Shown piece by piece: positions 1-8,401 of a DNA stretch of 9,027 nucleotides. The DNA is taken from assembly GCA_049651845.1 (NCBI GenBank), contig JBASCW010000100.1, positions 1-9,027 of the forward strand. The letters run 5' to 3'. The stretch is from RBG-16-66-20 sp049651845. GTDB lineage: Bacteria > Pseudomonadota > Gammaproteobacteria > Burkholderiales > SG8-39. A program made the translations under genes and the position numbers. The notes under the pieces are model-generated. The model had not been told where the DNA came from and searched no databases. It worked only from the letters and a program-made list of their open reading frames with translations. The first letter of the stretch is position 1; each line of letters opens with the position of its first letter.

Positions 1-838
1 GCGCGCCGCTGTCCCGCACCGCCGCGAGCACCCGATCGAACTCGCCGCGCCCGCCGTCGAGGATCGCGCGCCGCACCAGCGCGGCCTGCGCCGCGGGCGC
101 GCTCGCCATGGCGCGGATCAGCGGCAGCGTCGGCTTGCCTTCGGCGAGGTCGTCGCCGAGGCTCTTGCCGATCGCCGCGGCGTCGCCCGAGTAGTCGAGC
201 ACGTCGTCGATGAGCTGGAACGCGGTGCCCAGGCGCGTGCCGTACTCGGCCAGCCCGGATTCGATCGCGGGCGCCGCGTCGGCCAGCACCGCGCCCAGGC
301 GCGCGGCGGCCTCGAACAGCTTCGCGGTCTTGCGCCGCACGACATCGAGATAGCGCGCCTCGCCCACGTCCGGGTCGTGGCAGTTCATGAGCTGCAGTAC
401 TTCGCCCTCGGCGATGGTGTTGGTCGCGTCCGCAAGCACCTGCATCACGCGCATGCTGCCGGCGCGCAGCATCATCTGGAAGGCGCGCGAATAGAGGAAG
501 TCGCCCACCAGCACCGAGGCGGCGTTGCCGAACTCGGCGTTGGCCGTGCGCTGCCCGCGCCGCAGGTCCGAAGCGTCCACCACGTCGTCGTGCAGCAGCG
601 TGGCGGTGTGGATGAACTCGACCACCGCGGCGAGCTCGTAGTGCGACTCGCCCTGATACCCGCAGGCGCCCGCCGACAGCAGCACCAGCGCCGGGCGCAG
701 CCGCTTGCCGCCCCCGGCGACGATGTACTCGGCGACCTGGCGCACCAGCGGCACGTCGGAGTCGAGCCGGGTGCGGATCAGGGCGTCCACGCGCTGCATG
801 TCGCCCGCGATCGGCGCCAGGAACGGCTGGCTTTGCAT
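1..838 (-). CDS. ispB: Octaprenyl diphosphate synthase IspB, 3' end cut by window edge
   Basis: Trans-prenyltransferase that extends farnesyl diphosphate with isopentenyl units to make the C40 side chain of ubiquinone-8 (known for the family). The visible 279 codons start MQSQPFLAPIAGDMQ and resemble E. coli IspB throughout. The two Mg-binding aspartate-rich motifs are intact: DDVVD at residues 84-88, followed by RRG, and DDVLD at 211-215 within FQLIDD. GGGKRLRP (42-49) and EGKPTLPL (233-240) are also present. The family is about 320 residues, so roughly 40 C-terminal residues lie beyond the left edge. The ATG at 838-836 gives the same N-terminal length as E. coli IspB. No Shine-Dalgarno sequence precedes it; the minus strand reads pyrimidine-rich there. 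It is divergent from rplU, as in E. coli. Chain length (C40 against C45 or C50) is inferred from similarity only. Confidence 0.95.
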   Translation of the reverse strand, partial: MQSQPFLAPIAGDMQRVDALIRTRLDSDVPLVRQVAEYIVAGGGKRLRPALVLLSAGACGYQGESHYELAAVVEFIHTATLLHDDVVDASDLRRGQRTANAEFGNAASVLVGDFLYSRAFQMMLRAGSMRVMQVLADATNTIAEGEVLQLMNCHDPDVGEARYLDVVRRKTAKLFEAAARLGAVLADAAPAIESGLAEYGTRLGTAFQLIDDVLDYSGDAAAIGKSLGDDLAEGKPTLPLIRAMASAPAAQAALVRRAILDGGRGEFDRVLAAVRDSGA

Positions 839-865
839 AGGGGGAGGAAATTAGCACAGCCGCCT

Positions 866-895
866 TTGACCTGGCCGGCCGAATTCCCTTATAAT
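866..895 (+). promoter_or_regulatory. Near-consensus sigma-70 promoter for rplU-rpmA
   Basis: TTGACC at 866-871 (5 of 6 to the -35 consensus) and a perfect TATAAT at 890-895 are separated by 18 bp. Transcription should begin near 902, giving a leader of about 30 nt before the rplU ATG at 934. The leader is too short for a structured autoregulatory element. The 95-bp gap between the divergent ispB and rplU starts is the most A+T-rich stretch in this part of the window. I found no convincing promoter for ispB on the other strand. Confidence 0.85.
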
Positions 896-933
896 TCCAA
901 GTCTTTGCACACCATTTCGGCAGGTTCCGTCCC

Positions 934-1248
934 ATGTACGCAATCATCCAGACAGGCGGCAAGCAGTACCGGGTCAAGTCCGGCGAGCAAGTGAAGGTCG
1001 AGGCGCTGCCCGCCGAAGTCGGCGCGGCCGTGTCGTTCGACCGCGTGCTGATGCTCGGCGAAGGCGACGCCGCCAAGGTCGGCGCGCCGCTGGTCGACGG
1101 CGCCAGGGTCAAGGCCACGGTGGTCGCCCAGGGCCGCGGCGAGAAAGTGCGCATCTTCAAGCTGCGCCGCCGCAAGCACTACGCCAAGACCCAGGGCCAC
1201 CGGCAGTCATTCACCGAAGTGCGCATCGACGAGATCGTCGGCGCCTGA
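934..1248 (+). CDS. rplU: 50S ribosomal protein L21
   Basis: Large-subunit ribosomal protein that binds 23S rRNA. The 104-residue product has the usual family length (about 103) and the diagnostic start MYAIIQTGGKQYRV. The basic, RNA-binding FKLRRRKHY segment follows at about residues 74-82, and the HRQ..TEVRI ending is also present. Only a weak AGG (922-924) precedes the ATG, about 9 nt upstream. It is the first gene after the strong promoter at 866-895. It is followed 19 nt later by rpmA, the standard bacterial L21-L27 pair, so the two are almost certainly co-transcribed. Confidence 0.98.
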   Translation: MYAIIQTGGKQYRVKSGEQVKVEALPAEVGAAVSFDRVLMLGEGDAAKVGAPLVDGARVKATVVAQGRGEKVRIFKLRRRKHYAKTQGHRQSFTEVRIDEIVGA

Positions 1249-1267
1249 TCCCGCAGGAGAGTTCCAG

Positions 1268-1525
1268 ATGGCACACAAGAAAGCAGGCGGCAGCTCGCGC
1301 AACGGCCGCGATTCCAACGCCAAGCGCCTCGGCGTCAAGACCTATGGCGGCGAGAGCGCCAACGCCGGCCAGATCCTGGTGCGCCAGCGCGGCACCGTCG
1401 TGCACCCGGGCCTGAACGTCGGCATCGGCCGCGACCACACGCTGTATGCGCGCGTTGCCGGCAAGGTCGAGTATTCGGTCAAGGGCTCGGGCAACAAGAA
1501 GACCGTGAGCGTGCTCCCGGCCTAA
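1268..1525 (+). CDS. rpmA: 50S ribosomal protein L27
   Basis: Large-subunit protein whose N-terminal tail reaches the peptidyl-transferase centre (known for the family). The 85-residue product starts MAHKKAGGSSRNGRDS, the classic L27 signature. It therefore already begins at the mature AHKKAGGS end, without the cleaved extension found in Firmicutes. GLNVGIGRDHTLYA is present in the middle. A clear AGGAGA at 1255-1260 sits 7 nt before the ATG. The gene ends with TAA at 1523-1525 and is followed 21 nt later by a strong intrinsic terminator. Confidence 0.98.
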   Translation: MAHKKAGGSSRNGRDSNAKRLGVKTYGGESANAGQILVRQRGTVVHPGLNVGIGRDHTLYARVAGKVEYSVKGSGNKKTVSVLPA

Positions 1526-1546
1526 GCCCGTCCCCGACTCCGCGAG

Positions 1547-1577
1547 AAAGCCCTATCGGAGTCGATAGGGCTTTTTT
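1547..1577 (+). terminator. Intrinsic terminator after rpmA, with alternative upstream fold
   Basis: An 11-bp perfect stem (1547-1557 with 1564-1574) closes a 6-nt loop, GGAGTC. Six T residues (1572-1577) form the end of the 3' arm and the start of the U-tract. The upstream octamer CGACTCCG at 1535-1542 is an exact reverse complement of CGGAGTCG at 1557-1564, which spans the loop, so a second hairpin can compete. The obgE ATG lies only 27 nt past the T-run, and I see no separate promoter there. Read-through of this terminator may therefore set obgE expression. Confidence 0.88.
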
Positions 1578-1604
1578 GTTTCTGCGGGGAGACGAAACCG
1601 CGCC

Positions 1605-2640
<1,036 letters not shown>

Positions 2641-2651
<11 letters not shown>

Positions 2652-3762
2652 TCCCGTCGCGAGCGCACAAACGCTGGTGGTCAAGGTCGGCTCCTCGCTC
2701 GTCACCAACGAGGGTCGCGGCCTGGACGCGGCCGCGATCGCGCGCTGGGCGGCGCAGGTCGCCGAACTGCGCGCCGCCGGCAAGCGCTGCCTGCTCGTGT
2801 CGAGTGGCGCCATCGCCGAGGGCCTGCTGCGCCTAGGCTGGAGCGAGCGCCCGCAGACGATGCACGAGCTGCAGGCCGCCGCCGCGGTCGGGCAGATGGG
2901 CCTCGCACAGTGCTACGAGACCTCGTTCCGCAAGCACGGCCTGGCGACCGCGCAGATCCTGCTCACGCACGCCGACCTCGCCGACCGGCAGCGCTATCTC
3001 AACGCGCGCTCGACGCTGCGCACGCTGCTCGAGCTGGGCGTGATCCCCGTGATCAACGAGAACGACACCGTGGTCACCGACGAGATCAAGTTCGGCGACA
3101 ACGACACGCTCGGGGCGCTGGTCGCGAACCTCATCGAGGCCGATGCGCTGATCCTGCTCACCGACCAGGCCGGCCTCTACGACGCCGATCCGCGCAAGGT
3201 GCCGGCGGCGAAGCTCATCGAGCGCGCCGAGGCGGGCGATCCTGCGCTCGAATCGATGGCCGGCGGCAGCGGCTCGGCGCTCGCCAAGGGCGGCATGCTG
3301 ACCAAGGTGCTCGCCGCCAAGCGCGCCGCGCGCAGCGGCGCGCACACGGTGATCGCCTCGGGCCGCGAGGACCGGGTGCTCGTGCGCATCGCGGCCGGCG
3401 AGCGCATCGGCACGCTGCTCGCGGCGCGCACGCTGCCGATCGCGGCGAAAAAGCAATGGCTGGCCGACCACCTCAGCGTGGCGGGCGGCCTCACGTTGGA
3501 CGACGGCGCGGTGAAGGCTCTCGCCAGCGGCGGCCGGAGCCTGCTTCCGATCGGAGTGACCGGCGTGACGGGCGATTTCGAGCGCGGCGCCGTGGTCGCC
3601 TGCCGCGACGCGCAGGGCCGCGAAGTGGCGCGCGGCCTGGTCAACTACTCGGCCGAGGAGACGCACCGCATCATGCGCAAGCCCTCAGCCGAGATCGAGG
3701 CGATCCTCGGCTACGTCGACGAGCCCGAGCTCATCCACCGCGACAATTTGGTCCTGCTTTAG
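2641..3762 (+). CDS. proB: Glutamate 5-kinase with C-terminal PUA domain
   Basis: ATP-dependent phosphorylation of glutamate to glutamyl-5-phosphate, the first step of proline synthesis and the usual site of proline feedback inhibition. The 373-residue product has an amino-acid kinase domain at about 9-260: TLVVKVGSSLVT, LLVSSGAIAEG, IPVINENDTV and FGDNDTLGALVA. LLTDQAGLYDADPR and KGGMLTKVLAAKRA follow. A PUA domain covers about 276-370 (LLPIGVTGVTGDFERG, EIEAILGY). This is the same layout as the E. coli enzyme (367 residues). I chose the ATG at 2641, inside the obgE end, because MLPNPVASAQTLVVK matches the family's start. AAGG (2631-2634) lies 6 nt upstream. An in-frame ATG at 2587 would add 18 residues without family support. 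Its stop overlaps the convergent CNP1-like stop. proA is not in the window. Confidence 0.96.
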
Positions 3763-4313
3763 TTGCCGAGCCCGGATTTCCGGCCCGGGTGGCCGCCGCG
3801 CCGCAGCGCGTCCAAGCCCTCCTCGACGCTGAGGATGGTGCCGCGGGCAAGGCAGAAATAATTCGTGCTCAGCTCCTGGTGCCAGCGCTGCGTCGGTTTG
3901 GGCTCGATCGCGCGCCAATCGGAGCGCTGCCGCACCCAGCGGCCGTCCTGACCGTAGGCGTAGATGCGGTACTGGTTCTCGGGGCAGCGCATGCCCTCGT
4001 AGCTCACGTTGGCCACGCCGGAGGCGCTGCGCGCGATCAGCGTGTAGCGCACGATGCGCTCAGGGCTCAGCGACAGCGAGGCCGCGTCGATGTAGAAGCG
4101 GAAGCTCGAAGTGTTGGCGACCTGGAACTCGATCAGGTTCTCGTTCTTCGGCCAGGCGGGCAGCGCGGCCTCGCTCTCCGGGCGATCGCGCCGCTGGTCC
4201 TCTTCCCAGACCCGCCCCTGCACCGGGCCGGATACCTCGCCCGGACTGTTGGTGCGCTGCGCGGCGGCCGGCGCCGCGAGCGCCGCGAGCAGCGCCAGCA
4301 GCAGCCGCTTCAA
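3759..4313 (-). CDS. CNP1-like family secreted protein, TTG start
   Basis: Small exported protein of the CNP1-like family (named from a cryptic neisserial protein); no biochemical role is known to me. The 184-residue product starts with a signal peptide, MKRLLLALLAALAAPAAAQ. The likely cut is after AAA at about 18, and there is no lipobox cysteine. The family core covers about 35-160: WEED, LPAWPKNENLIEF, FRFYIDAASLSL, VRYTLIARS.SG..NVSYEG and YRIYAYG. Two cysteines, C110 and C154, could form a periplasmic disulfide. The TTG start at 4313-4311 is chosen because it gives the signal peptide directly and forms a TTGA overlap with the DUF3501 stop. The longer reading in this frame would add an arginine-rich tail with no family match. 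Its TAA stop (3761-3759) overlaps the proB stop, so the two genes converge with no spacer. Confidence 0.85.
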   Translation of the reverse strand: MKRLLLALLAALAAPAAAQRTNSPGEVSGPVQGRVWEEDQRRDRPESEAALPAWPKNENLIEFQVANTSSFRFYIDAASLSLSPERIVRYTLIARSASGVANVSYEGMRCPENQYRIYAYGQDGRWVRQRSDWRAIEPKPTQRWHQELSTNYFCLARGTILSVEEGLDALRRGGHPGRKSGLGN

Positions 4314-4891
4314 GCGAGGTCGTTCGAGAGCGAGCGCCGCATCCCGGGCTCGACCTGCACGCTCGCCCGGTAGTTCGGATGGTCGACGCCGACGCTCAGG
4401 CCGGCGCCGCCCTTGAGCGCCGCGCACATCGCGGCACCGAGCTCGAAGCGAAGGAAGTGCACCGAGGAAGTCTTCTCCTCGTTCTCGCGCTCCAGATCCT
4501 CGTCGGCGATCGCATTCACCCTCGCATGGCCGTCGACCTGCACCCAGGTGAGGTCTTCGACCCCCTTCAGGCCGGCCAGCTTGTGGCGCCGCTCCTCGGC
4601 GTCGGGATACTCGATCATCATCGTCGCCTTGAGATTGCTGCCGTCGGGGATCAGCGGGTTGTAGGCCTCGAGCTCGCCGCGGATACCCTGCTCCTCGAAG
4701 ATGCGCTCGATGCGCAGCATCTCCTGCACCTGGTAGCGGATCGTCACCTCGTCTTCGAAGATGAGCGTGACGTGCTCGCCCACGTGCAGCGTGCGCAGCT
4801 TCTTGTGGGCGATCACCCGGGAGCGGTAGGCGTTGCGCTCCCGGGCGTAAGCCTCCAGCGAGAGGAGGCTCCGCGGTTCGATCTGCGGCAT
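4310..4891 (-). CDS. DUF3501 family protein
   Basis: Uncharacterised soluble protein, recognised by eye as DUF3501 from its conserved sequence; I know of no assigned reaction. The 193-residue product shows YQVQEMLRIERIFEE at 53-67, ELEAYNPLIPDGSNLKATMMIEYPD split over 73-97, and DEDLERE..EKTSSVHFLRFEL at 130-151. DHPNYRA at 170-176 follows. There is no signal peptide or membrane segment. The single cysteine, C156, argues against an Fe-S centre. The ATG at 4891-4889 uses the last base of the rubrerythrin stop (TAATG), with GGAG just upstream. Its own TGA overlaps the next start (TTGA). It is therefore translationally linked to rubrerythrin before it and to the CNP1-like gene after it. A role with rubrerythrin in oxidative stress is inferred from this linkage only. 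Confidence 0.85.
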   Translation of the reverse strand: MPQIEPRSLLSLEAYARERNAYRSRVIAHKKLRTLHVGEHVTLIFEDEVTIRYQVQEMLRIERIFEEQGIRGELEAYNPLIPDGSNLKATMMIEYPDAEERRHKLAGLKGVEDLTWVQVDGHARVNAIADEDLERENEEKTSSVHFLRFELGAAMCAALKGGAGLSVGVDHPNYRASVQVEPGMRRSLSNDLA

Positions 4892-5310
4892 TACTCCACT
4901 AACTGATCGAGTGCTTTCTGGAACCGGTTGGCGTGCGAGCGCTCGGCCTTCGCCAGCGTCTCGAACCAGTCCGCGATCTCGGTGAAGCCCTCGGCGCGCG
5001 CGGTCTTCGCCATGCCCGGGTACATGTCCGTGTACTCGTGCGTCTCGCCGGCCACGGCGGCCGCCAGATTGAGCTTGGTGCGGCCGATCGGCTTGTCGGT
5101 GGCGGGGTCGCCCACCGGCTCCATGTACTCCAGGTGGCCGTGCGCATGGCCGGTCTCGCCTTCGGCGGTCGAGCGGAACAGCGCGGCGACGTCGTTCTGG
5201 CCCTCGACGTCCGCCTTCGCAGCGAAGTAGAGGTAGCGGCGGTTGGCCTGCGATTCGCCCGCGAACGCGGCCTTCAGGTTGTCGTGGGTCTTGGATCCCT
5301 TGAGTTGCAT
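4891..5310 (-). CDS. Minimal rubrerythrin (di-iron domain only)
   Basis: Ferritin-like di-iron protein; the family reduces hydrogen peroxide to water. The 139-residue product is a single four-helix domain. The expected ligands can be placed by comparison with classical rubrerythrin: E19 (FAGES), E52 and H55 (ETGH), E89 and E92 (GETHEY), and E123 and H126 (ERSH). The stretch EYTDMYP..AKTARAEGF is very rubrerythrin-like. The C-terminal rubredoxin domain with its Cys4 iron site is absent: the protein stops after the last helix and contains no cysteine, so an outside electron donor is needed. A perfect AAGGAGG (5316-5322, minus strand) sits 5 nt from the ATG, suggesting efficient translation. It is followed with a 1-bp overlap by DUF3501. 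The annotation as rubrerythrin is secure; peroxidase activity is inferred. Confidence 0.93.
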   Translation of the reverse strand: MQLKGSKTHDNLKAAFAGESQANRRYLYFAAKADVEGQNDVAALFRSTAEGETGHAHGHLEYMEPVGDPATDKPIGRTKLNLAAAVAGETHEYTDMYPGMAKTARAEGFTEIADWFETLAKAERSHANRFQKALDQLVE

Positions 5311-5429
5311 GACTGCCTCCTTCGTGTCTGGGAGAGGAACAAGCTAAAACGGGCGCCGCGCCGCGGCAAATTGTTTGTTGCAATGGAGCCGATAGCGCGG
5401 CTCTATCGTGGCAGCCCGAGGGAGGAATT
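5311..5429 (-). other. Intergenic region upstream of rubrerythrin, with dyads
   Basis: These 119 bp separate the CBS stop from the rubrerythrin start. Near 5386-5408 two inverted pairs interleave: CGATAG 5390-5395 with CTATCG 5403-5408, and GAGCC 5386-5390 with GGCTC 5399-5403. That is a pseudoknot-like or alternative-fold arrangement. No T-run follows on either strand, so it is not an ordinary intrinsic terminator. An A+T-rich patch at 5368-5384 contains the imperfect dyad ATTG-N7-CAAT. The best minus-strand promoter match is TTGCCG (5364-5369), 17 bp, then TAGCTT (5341-5346), only 7 of 12 consensus positions. I cannot tell whether rubrerythrin has its own promoter or is read from rppH. Confidence 0.35.
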
Positions 5430-6056
5430 CTACCGGCTCAGCGCGGCCTCGATGTCGGAAAACGTGCGCGCGACCCCGCCGGCGTCCGGCGGCGGCACGC
5501 CGAGCTGGCGCGCCAGCTGCGACAGCGAGAGTATCCCCCGCACCATGCTGCGCTTGAGCGGCGGGTCGATCAGGCTCTTGGCGGGCAGCACGTCGGTGTC
5601 GACCACGAGCATGTGCTGGCGCCCGGCACGCGCGAATGTTTCCAGCACGTGACCGACGCGCGCGCCCTCGACGTCGGCCAGCGCGAGCACCTCGACCTGG
5701 CGCGCCGGCGTCATGATGTCGCTCACCTTGAGCTCGCTGCGCGGCACGCCCAGCTCGAGCGCGGCGCGCAATGCCCGTTCGCCCAGCACGTCGGTCGCGG
5801 TCACCACGCCGAGCACCACGTCGCCCTCGTCCACCACCAGCAGCAGGCGCACGCCGCGCGACAGCATGTAGTGGTTGGCGCCCTCGAGCGGCGCCTGCGG
5901 CCGGATCGTCGCCGGGCTCGCGCGCTGCAGGTCGGTCATCACCTCCAACGCGGGCGACTCGCGCGTCACGCGTACCGGCCGCGCCTGCATGGGCCGGCGG
6001 TAGCCGGCATTCTCGCCCAGCTCCCGGATCGGCATTGCCTGGTATTCGCGCTCCAT
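5430..6056 (-). CDS. Two-CBS-domain protein, probable adenylate-sensing regulator
   Basis: Stand-alone protein of tandem CBS domains, with no enzyme or transport domain attached. Paired CBS domains usually bind AMP, ATP or related ligands and control a partner protein (family knowledge); no partner is evident. The 208-residue product has a first CBS at about 38-105 (ASPATIRPQAPL.GANHYML, RLLLVVDEGDVVLGVVTATDV). The second is at about 110-186 (VSDIMTPA, VGHVLETFARAGRQHMLVVD, VRGILSLSQLARQLG). The ATG at 6056 is preceded 6 nt upstream by AGGGAGG (6063-6069, minus strand). The frame stays open far upstream through rppH, but that extension is a shadow of rppH. It lies 50 nt after the rppH stop, so co-transcription with rppH is likely. 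I do not recognise a narrower subfamily. Confidence 0.85.
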   Translation of the reverse strand: MEREYQAMPIRELGENAGYRRPMQARPVRVTRESPALEVMTDLQRASPATIRPQAPLEGANHYMLSRGVRLLLVVDEGDVVLGVVTATDVLGERALRAALELGVPRSELKVSDIMTPARQVEVLALADVEGARVGHVLETFARAGRQHMLVVDTDVLPAKSLIDPPLKRSMVRGILSLSQLARQLGVPPPDAGGVARTFSDIEAALSR

Positions 6057-6086
6057 GGCTCCCCTCCCTGCAGTCGGCAATGCGGC

Positions 6087-6108
6087 GAGGCCGCCGCGGC
6101 GGCGCCTC
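6087..6108. repeat. GC-rich palindrome between rppH and the CBS gene
   Basis: GCCGCCGCGGCGGC at 6090-6103 is a perfect 14-bp palindrome. Flanking GAGGC (6087-6091) and GCCTC (6104-6108) can extend the pairing. It overlaps the rppH stop codon (6109-6107). No U-tract follows on the minus strand, so it is not a simple terminator. It may be an mRNA-stabilising or processing stem, or a by-product of high G+C. Confidence 0.3.
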
Positions 6109-6625
6109 AGGCCGTGCGGCGCTCCTGGCGCGCGCCGCGCGGGCGGCGCCGGTCGGCCTCGAGATAGCGGTGCAGCTCGGTGAGCGCCTGACGGTAGACC
6201 TCGCGCTTGAAGTCGATCACCGACTCCACCGGCACCCAGTAGTCGTGCCAGCGCCAGGCGTCGAACTCCGGCTTGCCGTTGCCCCTCAGCTTGACGTCGC
6301 AGTCGCGCCCGAGCAGGCGCAGCAGGTACCAGATCTGCTTCTGCCCCTTGTAGGTGCCGCGCCAGTCGCGCCGGATCCATTTCTCCGGCACCTCGTAGCG
6401 CAGCCAGTGGCGCGTGCGGCCGAGGATGCGCACGTGCTCGGGCCTGAGGCCCACTTCCTCCTCCAGCTCGCGGTACATCGCCTGCTCGGGCGACTCGCCC
6501 GACTTGATGCCGCCCTGCGGGAACTGCCACGCGTGCTGGTTCACGCGCTTGCCCCAGAACACCTCGTTGCCCGCGTTCAGCAGGAGGATGCCGACATTCG
6601 GCCGATACCCGTCGCGATCGAGCAT
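6107..6625 (-). CDS. rppH: RNA pyrophosphohydrolase RppH (Nudix)
   Basis: Removes the 5' pyrophosphate from primary transcripts, leaving a monophosphate end that speeds RNase E decay (known from E. coli). The 172-residue product begins MLDRDGYRPNVGIL, close to E. coli MIDDDGYRPNVGI. The Nudix box GX5EX7REUXEEXGU is complete at residues 38-60, with G38, E44, R52 and E53. E56 and E57 supply the expected Mg-binding glutamates. The RppH-specific QHAWQFPQGG (30-39) and PEFDAWRWHDYW (119-130) follow. The tail is arginine-rich. AGGTGG (minus strand) lies about 8 nt before the ATG. An upstream in-frame ATG would add 17 residues with no family support. It is divergent from proS and heads the minus-strand gene run. 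Confidence 0.96.
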   Translation of the reverse strand: MLDRDGYRPNVGILLLNAGNEVFWGKRVNQHAWQFPQGGIKSGESPEQAMYRELEEEVGLRPEHVRILGRTRHWLRYEVPEKWIRRDWRGTYKGQKQIWYLLRLLGRDCDVKLRGNGKPEFDAWRWHDYWVPVESVIDFKREVYRQALTELHRYLEADRRRPRGARQERRTA

Positions 6626-6658
6626 GGCTGCACCACCTAAGCTAGAATTCTCTGCTGC

Positions 6659-6687
6659 ATTTTTCCACAGCCTCACCGCAAATTCAA
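6659..6687 (-). promoter_or_regulatory. Candidate promoter for rppH and downstream genes
   Basis: On the minus strand TTGAAT (6687-6682, 4 of 6 to -35 consensus) and AAAAAT (6664-6659, 4 of 6 to -10) are 17 bp apart. Transcription would begin near 6652, giving a leader of about 27 nt that includes the AGGTGG ribosome site. The spacing is ideal but the hexamers are only moderate. On the plus strand, TAGAAT at 6643-6648 matches the -10 consensus 5 of 6 for proS, but no -35 lies at the right distance. Confidence 0.4.
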
Positions 6688-6694
6688 CGCGTTA

Positions 6695-8397
<1,703 letters not shown>

Positions 8398-8401
<4 letters not shown>

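Noticed and set aside
2910..4373. Plus-strand open frame of 487 codons running through proB and the CNP1-like gene
   Set aside because: Low-complexity arginine/alanine-rich translation in a shadow frame of two recognised genes; typical of G+C-rich DNA lacking stop codons.
4892..5383. N-terminal extension of DUF3501 across the rubrerythrin gene
   Set aside because: It is rubrerythrin read out of frame; DUF3501 homology begins at the TAATG start at 4891.
5371..5383. Possible FNR-type site in the A+T-rich patch upstream of rubrerythrin
   Set aside because: The half sites and spacing do not fit TTGAT-N4-ATCAA; only a loose TTG...CAA dyad is present.
6057..6530. N-terminal extension of the CBS protein to 366 residues
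   Set aside because: The extension is an out-of-frame reading of rppH and is arginine/proline rich; a good ribosome site precedes the ATG at 6056.
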